Below are positions 1-11,313 of a stretch of DNA of 64,000 bases, piece after piece. The DNA comes from Ditylenchus dipsaci. Lineage: Eukaryota; Nematoda; Chromadorea; Rhabditida; Anguinidae. How positions within the stretch are numbered: position 1 is the stretch's first letter; every line of letters begins with the position of its first letter. The notes below the pieces were generated by a model, which searched no databases, was not told the origin of the DNA, and saw nothing but the letters and a program-made list of their open reading frames with translations. The stretch is from assembly GCA_004194705.1 (NCBI GenBank), contig SADC01000194.1, positions 1-64,000 on the forward strand, given 5' to 3'. Position numbers and translations under genes: made by a program.

Positions 1-341
1 GAATAATGATCGAATAGTTTCAAGCAATTTGTGAAAGTTATTTTCCGAGGATTTTTTTAGTAAAAATTTGTGGAGGAAATTTCTTGAGGATGTTAACACT
101 CCGCTCCCAAGCGTCGTAATTAAGATTTCTGCCTCAAAATTTCATGCTGAACACGATGGTACCGATCTTTTACTCGCACCGTGATGATGTGGTCTAAAAA
201 AGGGCTCAGAAGGTAATAAATTGTCATGGCAAAAATTCAGCTCAGTTTTCAAGTGGTACGCAATGATCATCATACAACACCATGGCTCACAATATACTAA
301 AAATGATAAATTCTATCCCTTTAACAAATTTAGTTAAAAAT
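1..341. other. No gene seen (1-341)
   Basis: This is AT-rich sequence with no convincing coding frame or terminal repeat. A short stretch near 147-165 resembles the central motif of the palindromes at 15599-15997 and 51168-51942, so it may be a repeat remnant. Confidence 0.4.
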
Positions 342-479
342 ATAAGCTTGGTATTCCTTTAGGCTTGTTTTAGCAATGACTTCTTGATATCGCCCAAATC
401 ATACTTTTGATCAATTCAAATCGAAGATATCTGGTGGGTGCAGTGTGGGTGGGTGCAATTCCATAATCATCGCATTCAA

Positions 480-860
480 CAAAAGTTCACAGAATTTTCA
501 TTTCATAATCAAAATAAATCAATTAAGCTCAAAGATTTAGTGTGCGTAATCAAAAGCAAATAAAATCAATCCAATTGAATATAAATGTCGAAAAGATCTG
601 AAACGATTATTGAATCAAAAGCCTTTTCATTTGATTTCAATTGATTACAAAGTCGTGATCATAAAACGAATTTATTTGAATTAATTACGGATATCAATAC
701 ACAAATTTCATGATTTGAATTGATTATGAAAATTTAATCGAAAAATCAATTGATTTTTTTGATTACAAATGAAATCTTCTAATCAGTTAATTTTGACTGA
801 TTTGCAAAATTCAAATCAATGCCTCATTAATTTTCTTTTTTTACATATTGTAACCTCTCT
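480..860. repeat. Degenerate TTGATT/AATCAA-rich array
   Basis: Short motifs such as TTGATTACAAA and AATCAAATTG recur in both orientations at irregular spacing. There is no coding frame. It resembles the short-motif arrays that form transposon ends elsewhere in the window, but no inverted partner was seen. Confidence 0.4.
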
Positions 861-939
861 CTTTATAAATTTTTAAAATTCCGTTAATCAAAATTTTCTT
901 AAATTTTGCTATTCTAATAAAAATATCACTGGTTGTGAT

Positions 940-1075
940 GCGTTGGCGAGTTTTACTGTTGGCCAGTTTTCGGTTGGCTAGTTTTGAAGCTGGCGAGATT
1001 CGCCATTGGTGAGATTCGACGTTGCGAGTTTTTTAGCGTTGGCGAGTTATGGCGTTGGCGAGAACGGTTGCGTCC
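940..1075. repeat. GTTGGCGAG tandem array
   Basis: About ten degenerate copies of GTTGGCGAGTTTT-like units are present. It matches the style of the array ends described elsewhere, but no inverted copy occurs in the window. It may be one end of an element whose other end is lost or outside. Confidence 0.6.
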
Positions 1076-1596
1076 ATTTTTTGATTTTTTTAATTATTTA
1101 CACACGATAATTTTTCAATCTAGGAAAACGACATACTATTAGAAAGCTTTCTTATGAGCACAAAAGAAAATGTTGAGCTAAAATGAATTCACTGCTCACC
1201 AGCCTGGAAAAAACATCCATTTTTCAAAAGTCGCTTTTCAAAGAGTGAGAATTGGCTTTTTATGGCATTGAACTCTAGCGAGGAGGCCCGGTTTCGCGAC
1301 AATCGTGCTCAGCAGATCTGAAAGCTCACAGATAGTCCAATGTGACAGTCGGGAATTCTCGTGTTTAAACCGAATGCGCCAAAATTTCTTATACCTGGTC
1401 AAAACTACAAAAAATCGCTTTTAAGGCATTTTAGTCTTAACGATGTTTACGAATGCTCACGGACCGTTGCACGATCTGAAAAATATTCTAAACAAAGATA
1501 AGAAACTGTTATTTTTACCATTTAAAGTCACAACCACGTTTGAGACTGTGTTCTGTGTTCGCCCTCTGTGGAACACACTTGAAATATTTGTAAAGC

Positions 1597-3160
1597 CCTA
1601 TTCATACTATTCCGCGGGACACGGACAAAATTTAGGTATAATTTTTGAGTGTCTCGCGGCACAACAATTATGTCGCGCGGAAAGAGTGCGGGACATGAGC
1701 CGCGGGACAAATTTTATTCCAAATTTTTATTGTTCCGCGGACAACAGTTTTGAGATGCGTGACAAACTCGCGGACACCCACTTTGTCCCCGTGACACCAA
1801 GTCACGGGACGATATTTTGTGTTCAGTAAAGTCTGGAAAAAACAGATTTTATCGGCCGATGGGTGAAATCGCAATTTTTGTCTTCACAAATCGGTTTCAG
1901 CGGGCAATTTTAATTCAAAAAAGTGGTTTGTTTTTTTATTTTAGCTAAGTTTCATTTTTTTATCGGAAACTATGTGAATAACCACCTACGCGCTGGATAC
2001 CTATCCCAGGTTCTCGATCCGCGTGGAGGCAATTTCGGTATCGGTATTCAAACCCGACTTCCTACACAATTTCAAGTCATAAAAATTTTTCGTTATTAAT
2101 TTTAACTAAATTGTTATTTTTCAGGCCATCAGGTGGATATACATCTGACCAGGAGGCGCGCTAACCCAGGTATTGGAGCTGGTGGGTAAAATCAGAATTT
2201 CGTCCTAACAAACCCACTTTCCTCACTCAAATTTAAGCTAGAAAAAACTGTTTATTTTTTAGGAAATTATTATCGTAAGAGAATCGTGTTGAATATCCAC
2301 CTACTGGAGTGGTACCCCCCCCTCCCGGATTTTGTGATTTTGGTGGCAAAATTAGCAATTTTGGTCTAATGAAACCCAATTCGCTACACGATTTTATGTC
2401 AGAATTAGTGGTTCATTTTCAGTTTTGACAAAATTCTTATTTCCAGGTTATTTAGGTGAATATCTACCTTACCAGGTGGTAGTCATTCGGGGCTTTGGGA
2501 TTTGGGTAGCAAAGTTTGCAATTTCGCCTTGTTGAACCTTGTTACCCACAAAATTTTAAGTGCGAAAAGCTGGTTCGTTCTTTATTTTTAACAGATTTTA
2601 CAGTCCAGCCAGGTGGATATCCACCTAAACCCACTGCACCCACCCAGATATCTCGATTGAATTGATCAAAAGTATGATTTTGGCGATATCAAGAAGTCAG
2701 TTGCTAAAACAAGCCTAAAGGAATACCAAGCTTCGCTGCAAGAGTGTTAGTGTCGTTCGGGCACATGTTGTTGAGTTGGTCAACAAAGATATATATGGAT
2801 TCGAAGTTTCCTATCTTAGTCTAAGTAGAATGTAACAGTGGGTGTAATATAAAAACAAGTGTAAGGTACTATAGTTGTAGAGCTCAGTGGTGGCACCGTG
2901 CAAGGCATCCCAATCTGAGTCGAAAGTATCTGTTTATTACGCTAGTTCACCGAATATCGGCCATCTTCAATCCATTCATGTGATCTTAGGGTTGTCCGCG
3001 AATCGGTGTCCTGCGGGACAGTGGCCAAAATGTGTCCCGGAATTTTGTCCCGCGACTCTGTCCAGCCGGACAACGATATTGTCACGCGGGACAAAGTCGC
3101 GGGACAAAAGTCACGGGGCAAGTTTGTCCCGTGTCCTGCGGGAGTATGAATAGGACTTAA
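1597..3160. mobile_element. Non-autonomous element with GCGGGACA array ends
   Basis: The left end (1597-1815) begins CCCTATTCATACT and continues as degenerate GCGGGACA/GTCCCGCG repeats. The right end (2990-3160) is the same in inverse, finishing GGGAGTATGAATAGGAC. No clear target duplication was found. The reading frames that cross the arrays are repeat artefacts. The interior holds a tandem block and one arm of the 342-2735 inverted repeat. Confidence 0.6.
1965..2640. repeat. Five tandem units of about 160 bp
   Basis: Diverged units share a core resembling CAGGTGGATATCCACCT, followed by GGTGGCAAAATC- and AACCCACTT-like blocks. Unit cores lie near 1978, 2130, 2295, 2455 and 2612. Related GGTGG/CCACTTGGAT modules lie at 19300-20360, which suggests the same ancient family. 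No coding is apparent. Confidence 0.55.
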
Positions 3161-3270
3161 AGAATCATAGAAACTGTGTGTAATTATGGAAATTTTTATT
3201 TTCATTATGCCCATTCTCGCAATCGATTTCAACAATAATATTGATCGTAAAACGCTAAAAAAAGTAGTTA

Positions 3271-3505
3271 CAGTCAACCCCCGCTATAGGAACGCCTCGC
3301 TATAATGACACCTCTCAGACGATTTGGTTGGTTTTTGTCTGAAACGCCTTAGACTAGACTCTTTTGAAAACCTCGTTACAGTGACACCCTGCTATAGTGA
3401 CCGCTGGACAATGATATTGTCACGCGGGACCCTGCTATAGTGACACTCTCGCTATAGTGACACCCAAAGCCGGTCCCGAGGGTGTCACTATAGCGGGGTT
3501 GACTG
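3271..3505. mobile_element. Pogo/Tigger-like palindromic MITE
   Basis: It begins CAGTCAACCCCCGCTATAGG and ends with the inverse, CTATAGCGGGGTTGACTG, with TA on each side. Internal GCTATAGTGACAC units repeat. CAGT ends with a TA duplication are typical of Tc1/mariner-superfamily pogo MITEs. It has no coding capacity. Confidence 0.75.
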
Positions 3506-3783
3506 TACTTTTTATGAGTTCACTGTATATTTTACCTTTTTTAGTTTTTCATATTTTTTACCTGAACAACATCTCATACATTATTAGCGATTTCGGTTTT
3601 GCAGTTGAAAATTTAGCGGATTATCACTAGTAAATCGACGAAGATCTTTTTGAAGGGCAAAGCTTTTTTCGGCTTCGAAAACTGCTTTTAGGCACTAAAA
3701 AGCTTTCTTCGTGCAAAAAATCTTTTTTAGAGAAAGATTTCAATGGGTTTCAATTAGACATCTTTCGATTCAAGAGACATAAT

Positions 3784-6738
3784 TAGGTGATCGCGTTCGT
3801 TTAATTTGGCCTAAGTCGTTTACCGGTTCAAGAACCGTTTATCAGACCCGTTTATCGTTTACGTTTAATAAAAATGACCCGTTTAAAGCGCCGTTTAATC
3901 CGTTTTAATGAATTTTATCCCTCATTCAAGAAATTAGTCGCTCGAATCATTTAAATCATTTTTATTGGTGACAAACGACCAACATACATGTGACACAAAA
4001 ATATTATTCCTCCCCGGATTCTTCGCTCTCTGTTCTTTTTCTTTCCCGACTTTCTTCATCATCAAGCTCGGTTGACGGTGCGAGACTTAGCTTCTTCAGA
4101 TTCGCTCTGATGAGAATGAGCATCTCCGCATGCGACCACTGAGTCTGGAATAGATCATTGACAATTAGCAAAGCAATAAATAGCTCTCAATTATTCATAC
4201 TATTCCTAAGTGTGTTGGCATACAAAAGACCCGCGATTGAACACGTTCGCTCACTGCTTACCAAAGTTGCTGTTACGGAGAGTAAATACTTGCACCGTTG
4301 GCAATCGACGGAAATCGTTCCTTATTCTTTTTCCACCAGGCACAAATGTCTTGCTCCCTAGCTGGTCGATCACTATTGTGGCGGTAATGACTTAACTCGG
4401 CCTAATAATCCTCGTAACTGGCGTAAGCCTTCAGTAAGACCTTCAGTTCCGCTTTGAGACGACTTCGAGAATCAAGCACTGAGCTGACGGCAACTTTCTG
4501 TTTGGCGCTCCAAATACTATCATCTGTAAAAAATTAATTTACACTATTCAAAGACAATCAAAAAAAATAAACTCACCGACATCCATGCTGTTTTCATCCT
4601 CAACTGAACTGCATCAATTTCATCAACCTCCTTATTCTCATCCACTAAAGCTGCGTGCGCTGTGTAATCTAAAATTCTACATTTTTACAATTTAATTATA
4701 GTAAATATTCTCAACACTAACCTTTGATGACAAGCTCAATAAAATCTTCTTCGAAAAATTCATTCGTAACTTCCAGATATTCTTCGTCAAAAGCAAAGCG
4801 CGGATCAATCAGCATAGAAAGCTTCAGCAATTTGTCTTGAGCAACCAACATGTTTTCGTTGCGACAGTCCTTCCAACAGCTTTTTCTTGACATCAAGCAC
4901 AGGAGAGCAGCTGGTCGGCATAGTTTGTAGATACTCAAAGATTCTTCGAATTGTCGGCAAATATGTCGAGGCTGTTTTGACTGATCCATGGACAACTAAT
5001 ATCAATAAATCAGCCTATGATCACATGATAAAAATAGCAGGGCAACAAACATAAACGGCAAGTCTCGACATGGAACCGTTTTAGAATTTTACACAGCTGT
5101 TCGATCACCACAAAGTCTTCCCTATCCAGACGGAAGAGGCTCTTCGCGAGACGCTTCAGTTTTGTCTAATCGCTTTGCAAAACATCTTTTGGCTTACGAA
5201 TTGTCTCGGCTTTCATAAGTAATTCGTCCACCTTCAGCAAAGCATTCTTCATCTCCCAAAAGGCGACTAGCATCAAATAATTGGAATTTAATCGAGTCAC
5301 GACGTCCTATTGAGTGATAATATAATAATTGATTATCATAGACAATAATTTACAAAGGCAAATACATTGGGATTATCTTTTGCGGAAGGCACTCAGATAG
5401 TTGGAATTTCTTGCAACGATGAGCGATGTGTGCTGCCCACCACTGTCGAACTTTGAGAATTACGCCTGTCACATTGTTGTTGGACTTCAGTGCATCAGTA
5501 ACCACTAGATGATAGAAATGCGCCGCACATTGGAGCTAAAGTAAACCAGCTATAGTCAAGATCGTGTCACAAAATGAACTACCTATCAGTTTTCAAAAGG
5601 CGACATGACTTCTGCATGTTACTGGCATTATCTCTGACCATAGCAACAATCCTATCTGTATTGAGCCCATTCTTCTGCAAGCACTGTTCAATAAGCCTGG
5701 CGATTTCTTCTTCAGTGTGCTCCTTTTCCATCGGGATAGTAGCCAATACGGTGTCCATTCGATTGAAGTCGTCGTCCACGATATGCGTTGTGACACTAAA
5801 CAACTATACCATAGTGTTCCAAATGAGTGAGAACAGACCTGAGTAGAGCATGAAACTTGCTTGGCTTTTGCCATCCATCGGAAGTAATCGAAAAGTAGCC
5901 GCTCCCAATTTGCTGCACGATATGTCTTAATTTGCTGAGCCATAGCAGGAATCACAACTCGACAGAAATGCAATCGTCCGAACACCTACAAAAAAACTTT
6001 TAATGAACAAATTAGCAAAAATAATTCAGATAGTTTGTACTTACAAGTCTGGATAGGCCTTCTTTGTCCTACTTGAACGTCCTCGTCGTCGAAGAAACAC
6101 ATGGAAGCATTTTGGCGCACTTGAATCCGTACTGATTCCTCATCGACCTTGTGCTGTCTGGCATCTACGGTCTGCTGTGATCAAAGAACGACGTGATTTT
6201 ACGAGTTTGCTATATGAAAAATTAGTGAGAAAAAATACAAACTAAGATAGATAGCGTTTACATCGGTTGACATACATTCACCGTCTTGATATTTCTTCAG
6301 CTCCTCAGCATGCCCTTTCTTCTTGAGATGATTGAACATATTGCCGGTTGAGGAATCCTTTGGCACTGGCAGGAGATCATTGCACTTGAGGCACTTGTGC
6401 TTTTGTTCGCCATCAACTGTCACCAACGAGAAGTACTTCCAAATCAAAGCAGGAGCCATATTCTAAACAAAGGAAATGCTCTAAAGATATAAACCAAATT
6501 ACTCAATGAACAAAAATATGAGCAAGAAAACCGAGAGAAAAAAGTTTACACTCTTCAATGAATGCAGAAAAAATCGTCATTTTATGTACATCATAAAACG
6601 GATTAAACGCCGTTTTTTGAAACCGTTTATCGTTTAAGACCCGTTTATCAACCCGTTTATCGTTTCGTTTAATTTTGCCCAAAAAAACCGTTTAGTCGTT
6701 TAAACGAACGGTCGTTTAAACGAACGCGATCAACCCTG
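3784..6738 (-). mobile_element. hAT DNA transposon, nearly full length
   Basis: The right end read inward is CAGGGTTGATCGCGTTCG, a typical hAT terminus. The left end is TAGGTGATCGCGTTCG, so the outermost bases have decayed. Flanking 8-mers GACATAAT (3776-3783) and GACATAGT (6739-6746) form a target duplication with one mismatch. Both subterminal regions carry many short CGTTTAAACG/CGTTTATC motifs in inverted orientation. A BED-finger transposase fills the interior on minus. Confidence 0.88.
4004..6459 (-). pseudogene. hAT transposase with BED zinc finger, frame-broken
   Basis: This would be a nuclear cut-and-paste transposase. Exon 1 (from the ATG at 6459) encodes a BED finger: a KCLKCNDLL cysteine pair followed by HLKKKGH histidines. 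Downstream blocks are the catalytic-region motif VRDNASNM (about 5625), LIDPRF (about 4800), WWKKNKERFPSIA (about 4320), and the C-terminal dimerisation core SSERTCSIAGLLYANTLR (about 4200-4258). An acidic tail ends at a stop at 4004-4006. These are in the usual hAT order. Introns are likely, for example with a donor after 6259. The frame changes between WWKKNKERFPSIA and the dimerisation core, and again just after it, so the gene is either decayed or affected by base deletions in the assembly. The family assignment is firm. The exact exon structure is not. Confidence 0.82.
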
Positions 6739-6746
6739 GACATAGT

Positions 6747-7200
6747 CTGTAATTTCGGAAGTTTTTTTATGTATTATACACATAAATTATGCTAAGTTAA
6801 CACCGCGATTTTTTCGACTTTTTTTCTACTCAGTATGTCATGCACCATTCGACTTCGAATTTATTGCTGAGTAATATGTTTCAGATGTCGACACCGAATT
6901 CCTCTAACAACTTTGAGTTATGGCCTTTCATAGTGCCTTTCATAACCACCAAATTGACCTCTTCTGTTGAAATGAACACAAGTAGACTGTTTTGATCATG
7001 CTTCTGTGCACATATGGACTTATTCTACTCAGCTTATGTTTCTCTACAAGATGGCTGTAAAAAATTACTATATTAATGCAAAAAATTTACACTTTCAACC
7101 AATTTAAAGAAAAATTACAAATTTTGTAGTGTGTTCTTTCTTCTTGAAGAGATGGTTAGGAGGGGTCCCCGCCGCTATAGGTTAGGAGAGTGCTTAGGTA
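6747..7200. other. No gene seen (6747-7200)
   Basis: AT-rich sequence without a convincing frame, terminal repeat or RNA gene. Confidence 0.4.
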
Positions 7201-7204
7201 GGGT

Positions 7205-7600
7205 ACAGATTTTTCAAGAAGGGCGCCTGTAAGGCGCAATCAACCTAGACTCACAAACAAAATGGAGGCGCCTATAGGCGCCTGTTGCACCCAGTAGGGT
7301 ACCTAAAAGGAAGTTACCGAGGATGGTGCTCCCAGTAGGAAGAGAGGGGAGGGGCCGAGAGGGGAGGTACCCAGGAGGAGAGTAGCCATGAAGGGTTAAC
7401 TAGGAGGAGGGTAGCCAGGAGGAAAGTACCCAGCAAGAAGTTACCCAGGAGGGTGCTACTAGTACTAGTAAGAAAAAAGCCAGGAGGAAATCACTTAGAA
7501 GAAGGATAACCAGGAGTGGGTATGTGATCGATTAATGTTTATGTAATTTTAAAATACGATAGTGGCGTCGATAGCGCCTGTTGCCCCTAGTGGTGTTATA
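7205..7600. repeat. GGAGG/TACCCAGGAGG array flanked by GGCGCC motifs
   Basis: Degenerate CCAGGAGGAGAGTA-like units repeat through about 7310-7520. They are bracketed by GGCGCCTATAGGCGCCTG (about 7270) and a related GATAGCGCCTGTTGCCCC (about 7575). The GGCGCCGATAGGCGCCTG motif recurs at 48230, next to another array (47570-48113), which suggests a shared element family. Confidence 0.5.
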
Positions 7601-8940
7601 ATCAAAAGCTACACACCTTTTTGCAAAACCATGGGAGGTTTGCTGGAAATTTGACTTTCTAAAACAACCCACTGCTATAAAAATATTCTCCATGAAATCA
7701 TGCACCAGAATGAGCTAGTCTTACAGTCAGGCTTTGGCGTGTTAAAAGTAAGATAAAAGAGCATGATAAAAGGTAAAAAATATGAAGATGACGAGCACTA
7801 TTTTATGGTCCTAATTATATTATATTTTTTGTCTGTATATCAGCCCAACGAAAGCCTAAAATCCTGGCTACACATATTGTGGTCCTATCCAACCAAACAC
7901 TTAGGTAGTTAAAATGAGATATGACTACCCTGCTTAGGGATAGAGAACATGAAATGCAGTCACTTTTATTTTGGGTTAAAATACTTTTAGAGCAACAAAT
8001 TTCTCTTATTCTACACCAAATCACTTTCTTCCTGTACCAAATTTGGGTGTGCACCAAACTTCTCTTTTTCTGCCACATTTAGTTTTTAGTACTGTCTGCT
8101 TACAGGTACCTTTGAAATGTCCTAATAAAAAGGTAAATGAAATAAATGCAGTTAAATCGGACATGTTGGTCACTGCTCCAGCTGGATCCAGGTGGACGTA
8201 AAATACATAAAAAGAAAACTACGTATTCTGACGCAGAATCGAGTGAGGAATTAGGTTGAAGAGGGTTAAATTTCCGTTTTAGCCACCCGGACCCAAAACC
8301 TGAGGTGGCTACCCTAAAAAAGTGTAATAAGTTCTTTCTTTCTTTACAAAAACATTTTTATTTCGTAAAACTTTTATATCTCCATAGCAACGTATTCTCT
8401 TCACGAACATTAATGTTGACATATGAACACTTTCTTTGTCAGTAAAAGTATAACTAGAAACTAGCAAATAGTATTTTCCGTAAAATTCTTCTGAGTCAAG
8501 TATCGTCAGGTAGCACGCACACAACTAGCTGACCATCCATACATTGCAACATATTCCTTATTCGGCAGCAGCAGCATCCAACTTAAGAGAGTTAAAGGAG
8601 AAACCATCCCTGCAAGGTGTAAGTGTAACAAACAAGCAGGTATTCTGAGTCCCTTTCCACTAAGGGCTTCTCTCTTTCCCGAAAGCACCAATAACTGGAC
8701 AGAGAGAACCAGCAGGATTGCCTGCTCCATTGCTTTATGTACACATTGTGTCTCACCCACTCCCCAGCTGATGATTGTGAGTGTGTGTGCATTGGACAAA
8801 CCACCTTCCTTTGTTGCCGTACAACCACCACAAAAGTGTAGCACACGTGCATGTGTGCAATTTTGATTCGAAAATGCTTTTAACTCATATTAGTCATTTT
8901 TTGCTGTAATAAAATCCACTGGCTAATATTTGCTTATATT
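7601..8940. other. No convincing gene (7601-8940)
   Basis: This is mixed AT-rich sequence. Several short open frames occur on minus at 8500-8850, but none has a recognisable domain or clear splice sites. The somewhat GC-richer segment 8520-8850 could contain an unrecognised exon. Confidence 0.35.
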
Positions 8941-8945
8941 TTCAA

Positions 8946-9102
8946 GCGTTGGTTCCTGCATGCTTTTGAGCATGACAAGTAATAGCGCTCAACAGCAGCA
9001 GCAGTTGGGCAGCATGACAGTCAACTTTAAGATGAATGTAACTACAAGTGGTGTACACGAAGGATTACTTATTACTACAGGAATTCAGACTGGAAATACG
9101 GC
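8946..9102 (+). CDS. Possible exon, Gln-rich, unknown protein
   Basis: The open frame from about 8947 reads a Met/Ser/Thr-rich segment with a QQQQQ run and then TVNFKMNVTTSGVHEGLL. A TTTTCAAG acceptor lies just before it, and a possible donor (GG|GTTTAC) at about 9102. It may be an early exon of the plus-strand gene at 16487-18220, which has similar Ser/Thr composition, but that needs a long repeat-filled intron. No domain is recognised. Confidence 0.3.
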
Positions 9103-9265
9103 AGGGTTTACGTGGGTTTTTATAACAAATACGTTTTACCAATTATTTGAGCCTTTTAAGATAATAATCAGTTTTTTTAAAAGAGCGAGATGTGAAAGTT
9201 ATTTTTGTGGGATTGGAGCACCTATCGAAATACTGACACCACCCATCTAATCCTTTGAAACTTTT

Positions 9266-9640
9266 CACTTAAAGGGGCATGCTTGCCGTCGATGGAAATA
9301 TTTTGAAAGGCGGGTACCAGGTCAATTCAAACAAGAACTATTTTAAAATAAATTTCAGTTAAGTAATCAAAAAGACTTACTTCGTACGATAGCATCAGTG
9401 GCCTAGTCACACCTTTCAAAATTTGAATTTTAGTGTAATAGGGAATTTCGGCGCCAAACGAAAAATTATCAAAATGGTCGATTTGAGGCTGTTTCGTTTC
9501 ATGCTTCTGACGTGGTTTTTTATTTTTGGTTTTCTCATGCTTATACAAACTTTTCCTCACATTCATAGCTTTAGAATGAGCCATCACTTGCCCATAAAAC
9601 AGTTTAAATTTCGAAACCACAATAAATTTCTGTGAAAATT
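9266..9640. repeat. piggyBac-like MITE end fragment and flanking unassigned sequence
   Basis: TTAAAGGGGCATGC at about 9270 matches the end of the TTAA-flanked MITE at 18955-19194, so it is a likely remnant. The rest of the interval shows no gene. Confidence 0.4.
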
Positions 9641-9718
9641 TTCAGAAAAAAATCGCTTGCAGTATAGAATCCTAACCCCCCCCCCCAATCACGCAACAAC
9701 AAAAAACAAATTGAGCAT

Positions 9719-10674
9719 TCACGCGACAAGAATACAAGCCCCACCCGCCTTCTTAATCTTCTCTTCAGCGGTGTGCAAGAAATACTTCGCTTGACGATGA
9801 CAGGTTGTTTCGGCAACAGTCCTTTCCCTAGCACTTTGTGGTAGCCGGCACGGACGACATTGATCACTGGAGCCTCGTTTGTCACATCAGCATATTTTTT
9901 TCGAGTCTCTTCCGTCACCAGAGACCAGATCTTGTCAAGATTGATTGTTGGCGAGTAATACAGATTCTTTCGCACATGGAAGTTGCGCATGCCGACCTGA
10001 AAATGAGATAATATAAACAAAGTATGACAGGAATTTATAAATCAATATACCGTATTTCCTCTAGTAAGCGCCCTCGCTTTAATAAGCCCCCCCCCTCGAC
10101 TTTGAGGATCTGGATCTCAGTGTAGAAGCAATATTTTGCAAAGCTGTTTGATATGTTTTCTTAACTCCCACGAGCTCTACCGATTCCACTTCTTAGATTT
10201 TGATTAAGCACCCAAAAATCTCGAAATCGAATTCCAAATTTTCCGATTTTTGGGAGTTTGAAAAATAAGCGCCCGGGGCGCTTATTAGAGGAAATACGGT
10301 AACTGTTTCAAGATCTACTATCAAACTCAAGACTAAGGGTCAGTCCTGTGCTAGCGAATACCACGAGTTAGTTTGGCACAGAATGAAAACACGAAAGAAA
10401 CAATTCTCCCATGCATAGAATTTGCGCACCTTTTAGTTTTGATAAATTTTTTTACAAAGGTACCTTTCCAAAGAAACCAGGATGGTTCTTGTCACGATTG
10501 ATCCTGTGATGGTGCTGACCACCGCAGTTACCACGGCCACCCACAAAGAGACAAAAGTTAAGATGTGATACGGTAAACGATATGAATTTACCAGGATGCT
10601 TTCTGTGCTTGCATTCCATGACCATGCGAAACGTGACCACGAAGCTTTCTCGTCTTCTTTTTTGTCGTAGCCAT
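9719..10674 (-). CDS. RPL27A: Ribosomal protein L27a (uL15), three exons
   Basis: This is a cytosolic large-subunit ribosomal protein. Exon 1 (10674-10593) starts at an in-frame ATG followed by a Lys/Thr-rich start and [11 protein letters not shown]. Exon 2 (10540-10464) encodes [18 protein letters not shown] then NHPGFFGK. Exon 3 (9996-9719) encodes [27 protein letters not shown] and a C-terminus like AGGACILVA before the stop at 9719. Introns are about 52 bp (10592-10541) and 467 bp (10463-9997). The second contains a MITE. The sequence as given is broken: exon 1 lacks about five bases between HGHG and KHRKHPG, exon 3 lacks one base after PKQPVIVK, and intron 1 ends GG instead of AG. A 45-bp piece of exon 3 is duplicated upstream (10712-10757). 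It is either the working gene with assembly errors or a recent unprocessed pseudogene. Confidence 0.85.
10050..10299. mobile_element. TA-flanked MITE inside an RPL27A intron
   Basis: The ends are CCGTATTTCCTCTAGTAAGC and its inverse, with TA on both sides. A second copy, in opposite orientation over its interior, is at 31046-31294, and a partial one is at about 44305-44440. These are features of a Tc1/mariner-type MITE. It has no coding capacity. Confidence 0.75.
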
Positions 10675-10711
10675 AAATATGAGGGCTGGCAGCAAACCAT
10701 TTAACCAAGGG

Positions 10712-10757
10712 TCCTTTCCCTAGCACTTTGTGGTAGCCGGCACGGACGACATTGACG
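10712..10757 (-). pseudogene. Duplicated fragment of RPL27A exon 3
   Basis: This is an almost exact copy of the exon-3 segment encoding [14 protein letters not shown], in the same orientation but upstream of the RPL27A start codon. It indicates a small local duplication or an assembly misjoin. Confidence 0.75.
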
Positions 10758-10807
10758 ACATTTAAACCAAGGGCTGGCAGCATCCTCGCCAAAATATTGA
10801 TTATAAG

Positions 10808-11016
10808 CAGGGCTTCGAATGAAAATTTCAAAAAAGGACATTTGGGTAAAAAAAGGACCTTCTGACTGTTTTTGAAGTAAAAGGGTCACTTTATCCAGTG
10901 CTTGTTGCCATTTTTAAGCGAAAAAAAAAATATTTTGACTAAATTTTCAAGAATAAAAAAAGATTTGGGTTACCAAAAAAGGACAAATCTTTTTAAAAGG
11001 ACGATTCGAAGCCCTG
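10808..11016. mobile_element. hAT-type MITE with perfect 8-bp target duplication
   Basis: It begins CAGGGCTTCGAATG and ends CGATTCGAAGCCCTG, flanked by ATTATAAG on both sides (10800-10807 and 11017-11024). The CAGGG terminus and 8-bp duplication place it with hAT. The interior carries AAAAAAGGACAAATC motifs, also seen at 14650-14700 and 39695-39750. Confidence 0.85.
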
Positions 11017-11138
11017 ATTATAAGGAAAAAATTATTGTATGACTTGTCAGACATAAAAATTGCATGGTTATTATGCCTTGACCACAATGGAGGTGTGAAG
11101 CGCGAAGTCGAAGTGCGAAGTCAGCGAAATTTCGATAT

Positions 11139-11313
11139 AGTCAAACTTGGATACAACACCACCCCAGGGACCGGGCCGACCCTAGGGTGATGTTGTATCG
11201 AAGGTTCACTTGACTTAGTTTTAGTCAAAGCTGACCAAATCGGTCCATTTTCGGGTGGTGTTACATCGAAAGTGATGTTATAACGAGGGTGGTGTTGTAC
11301 CCAAGCTCGACTG
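11139..11313. mobile_element. Pogo-like palindromic MITE
   Basis: The left end AGTCAAACTTGGATACAACACC is mirrored by GGTGTTGTACCCAAGCTCGACTG on the right, followed by TA. The interior repeats TGTTGTATCGAA-like units. It belongs to the same broad CAGTC...TA group as 3271-3505 and 56329-56472. Confidence 0.65.

Larger units (their letters stand above)
342..2735. repeat. Inverted-repeat pair of about 100 bp (342-455 and 2627-2735)
   Basis: The sequence starting AAGCTTGGTATTCCTTTAGG at about 350 returns almost perfectly inverted at 2627-2735, including the TATCTGGTGGGTGCAGTG segment. The pair looks like long terminal inverted repeats of a DNA element of about 2.4 kb. It overlaps the 1597-3160 array-ended element without nesting in it, so one of the two must be rearranged. 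No transposase was found inside. Confidence 0.6.
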
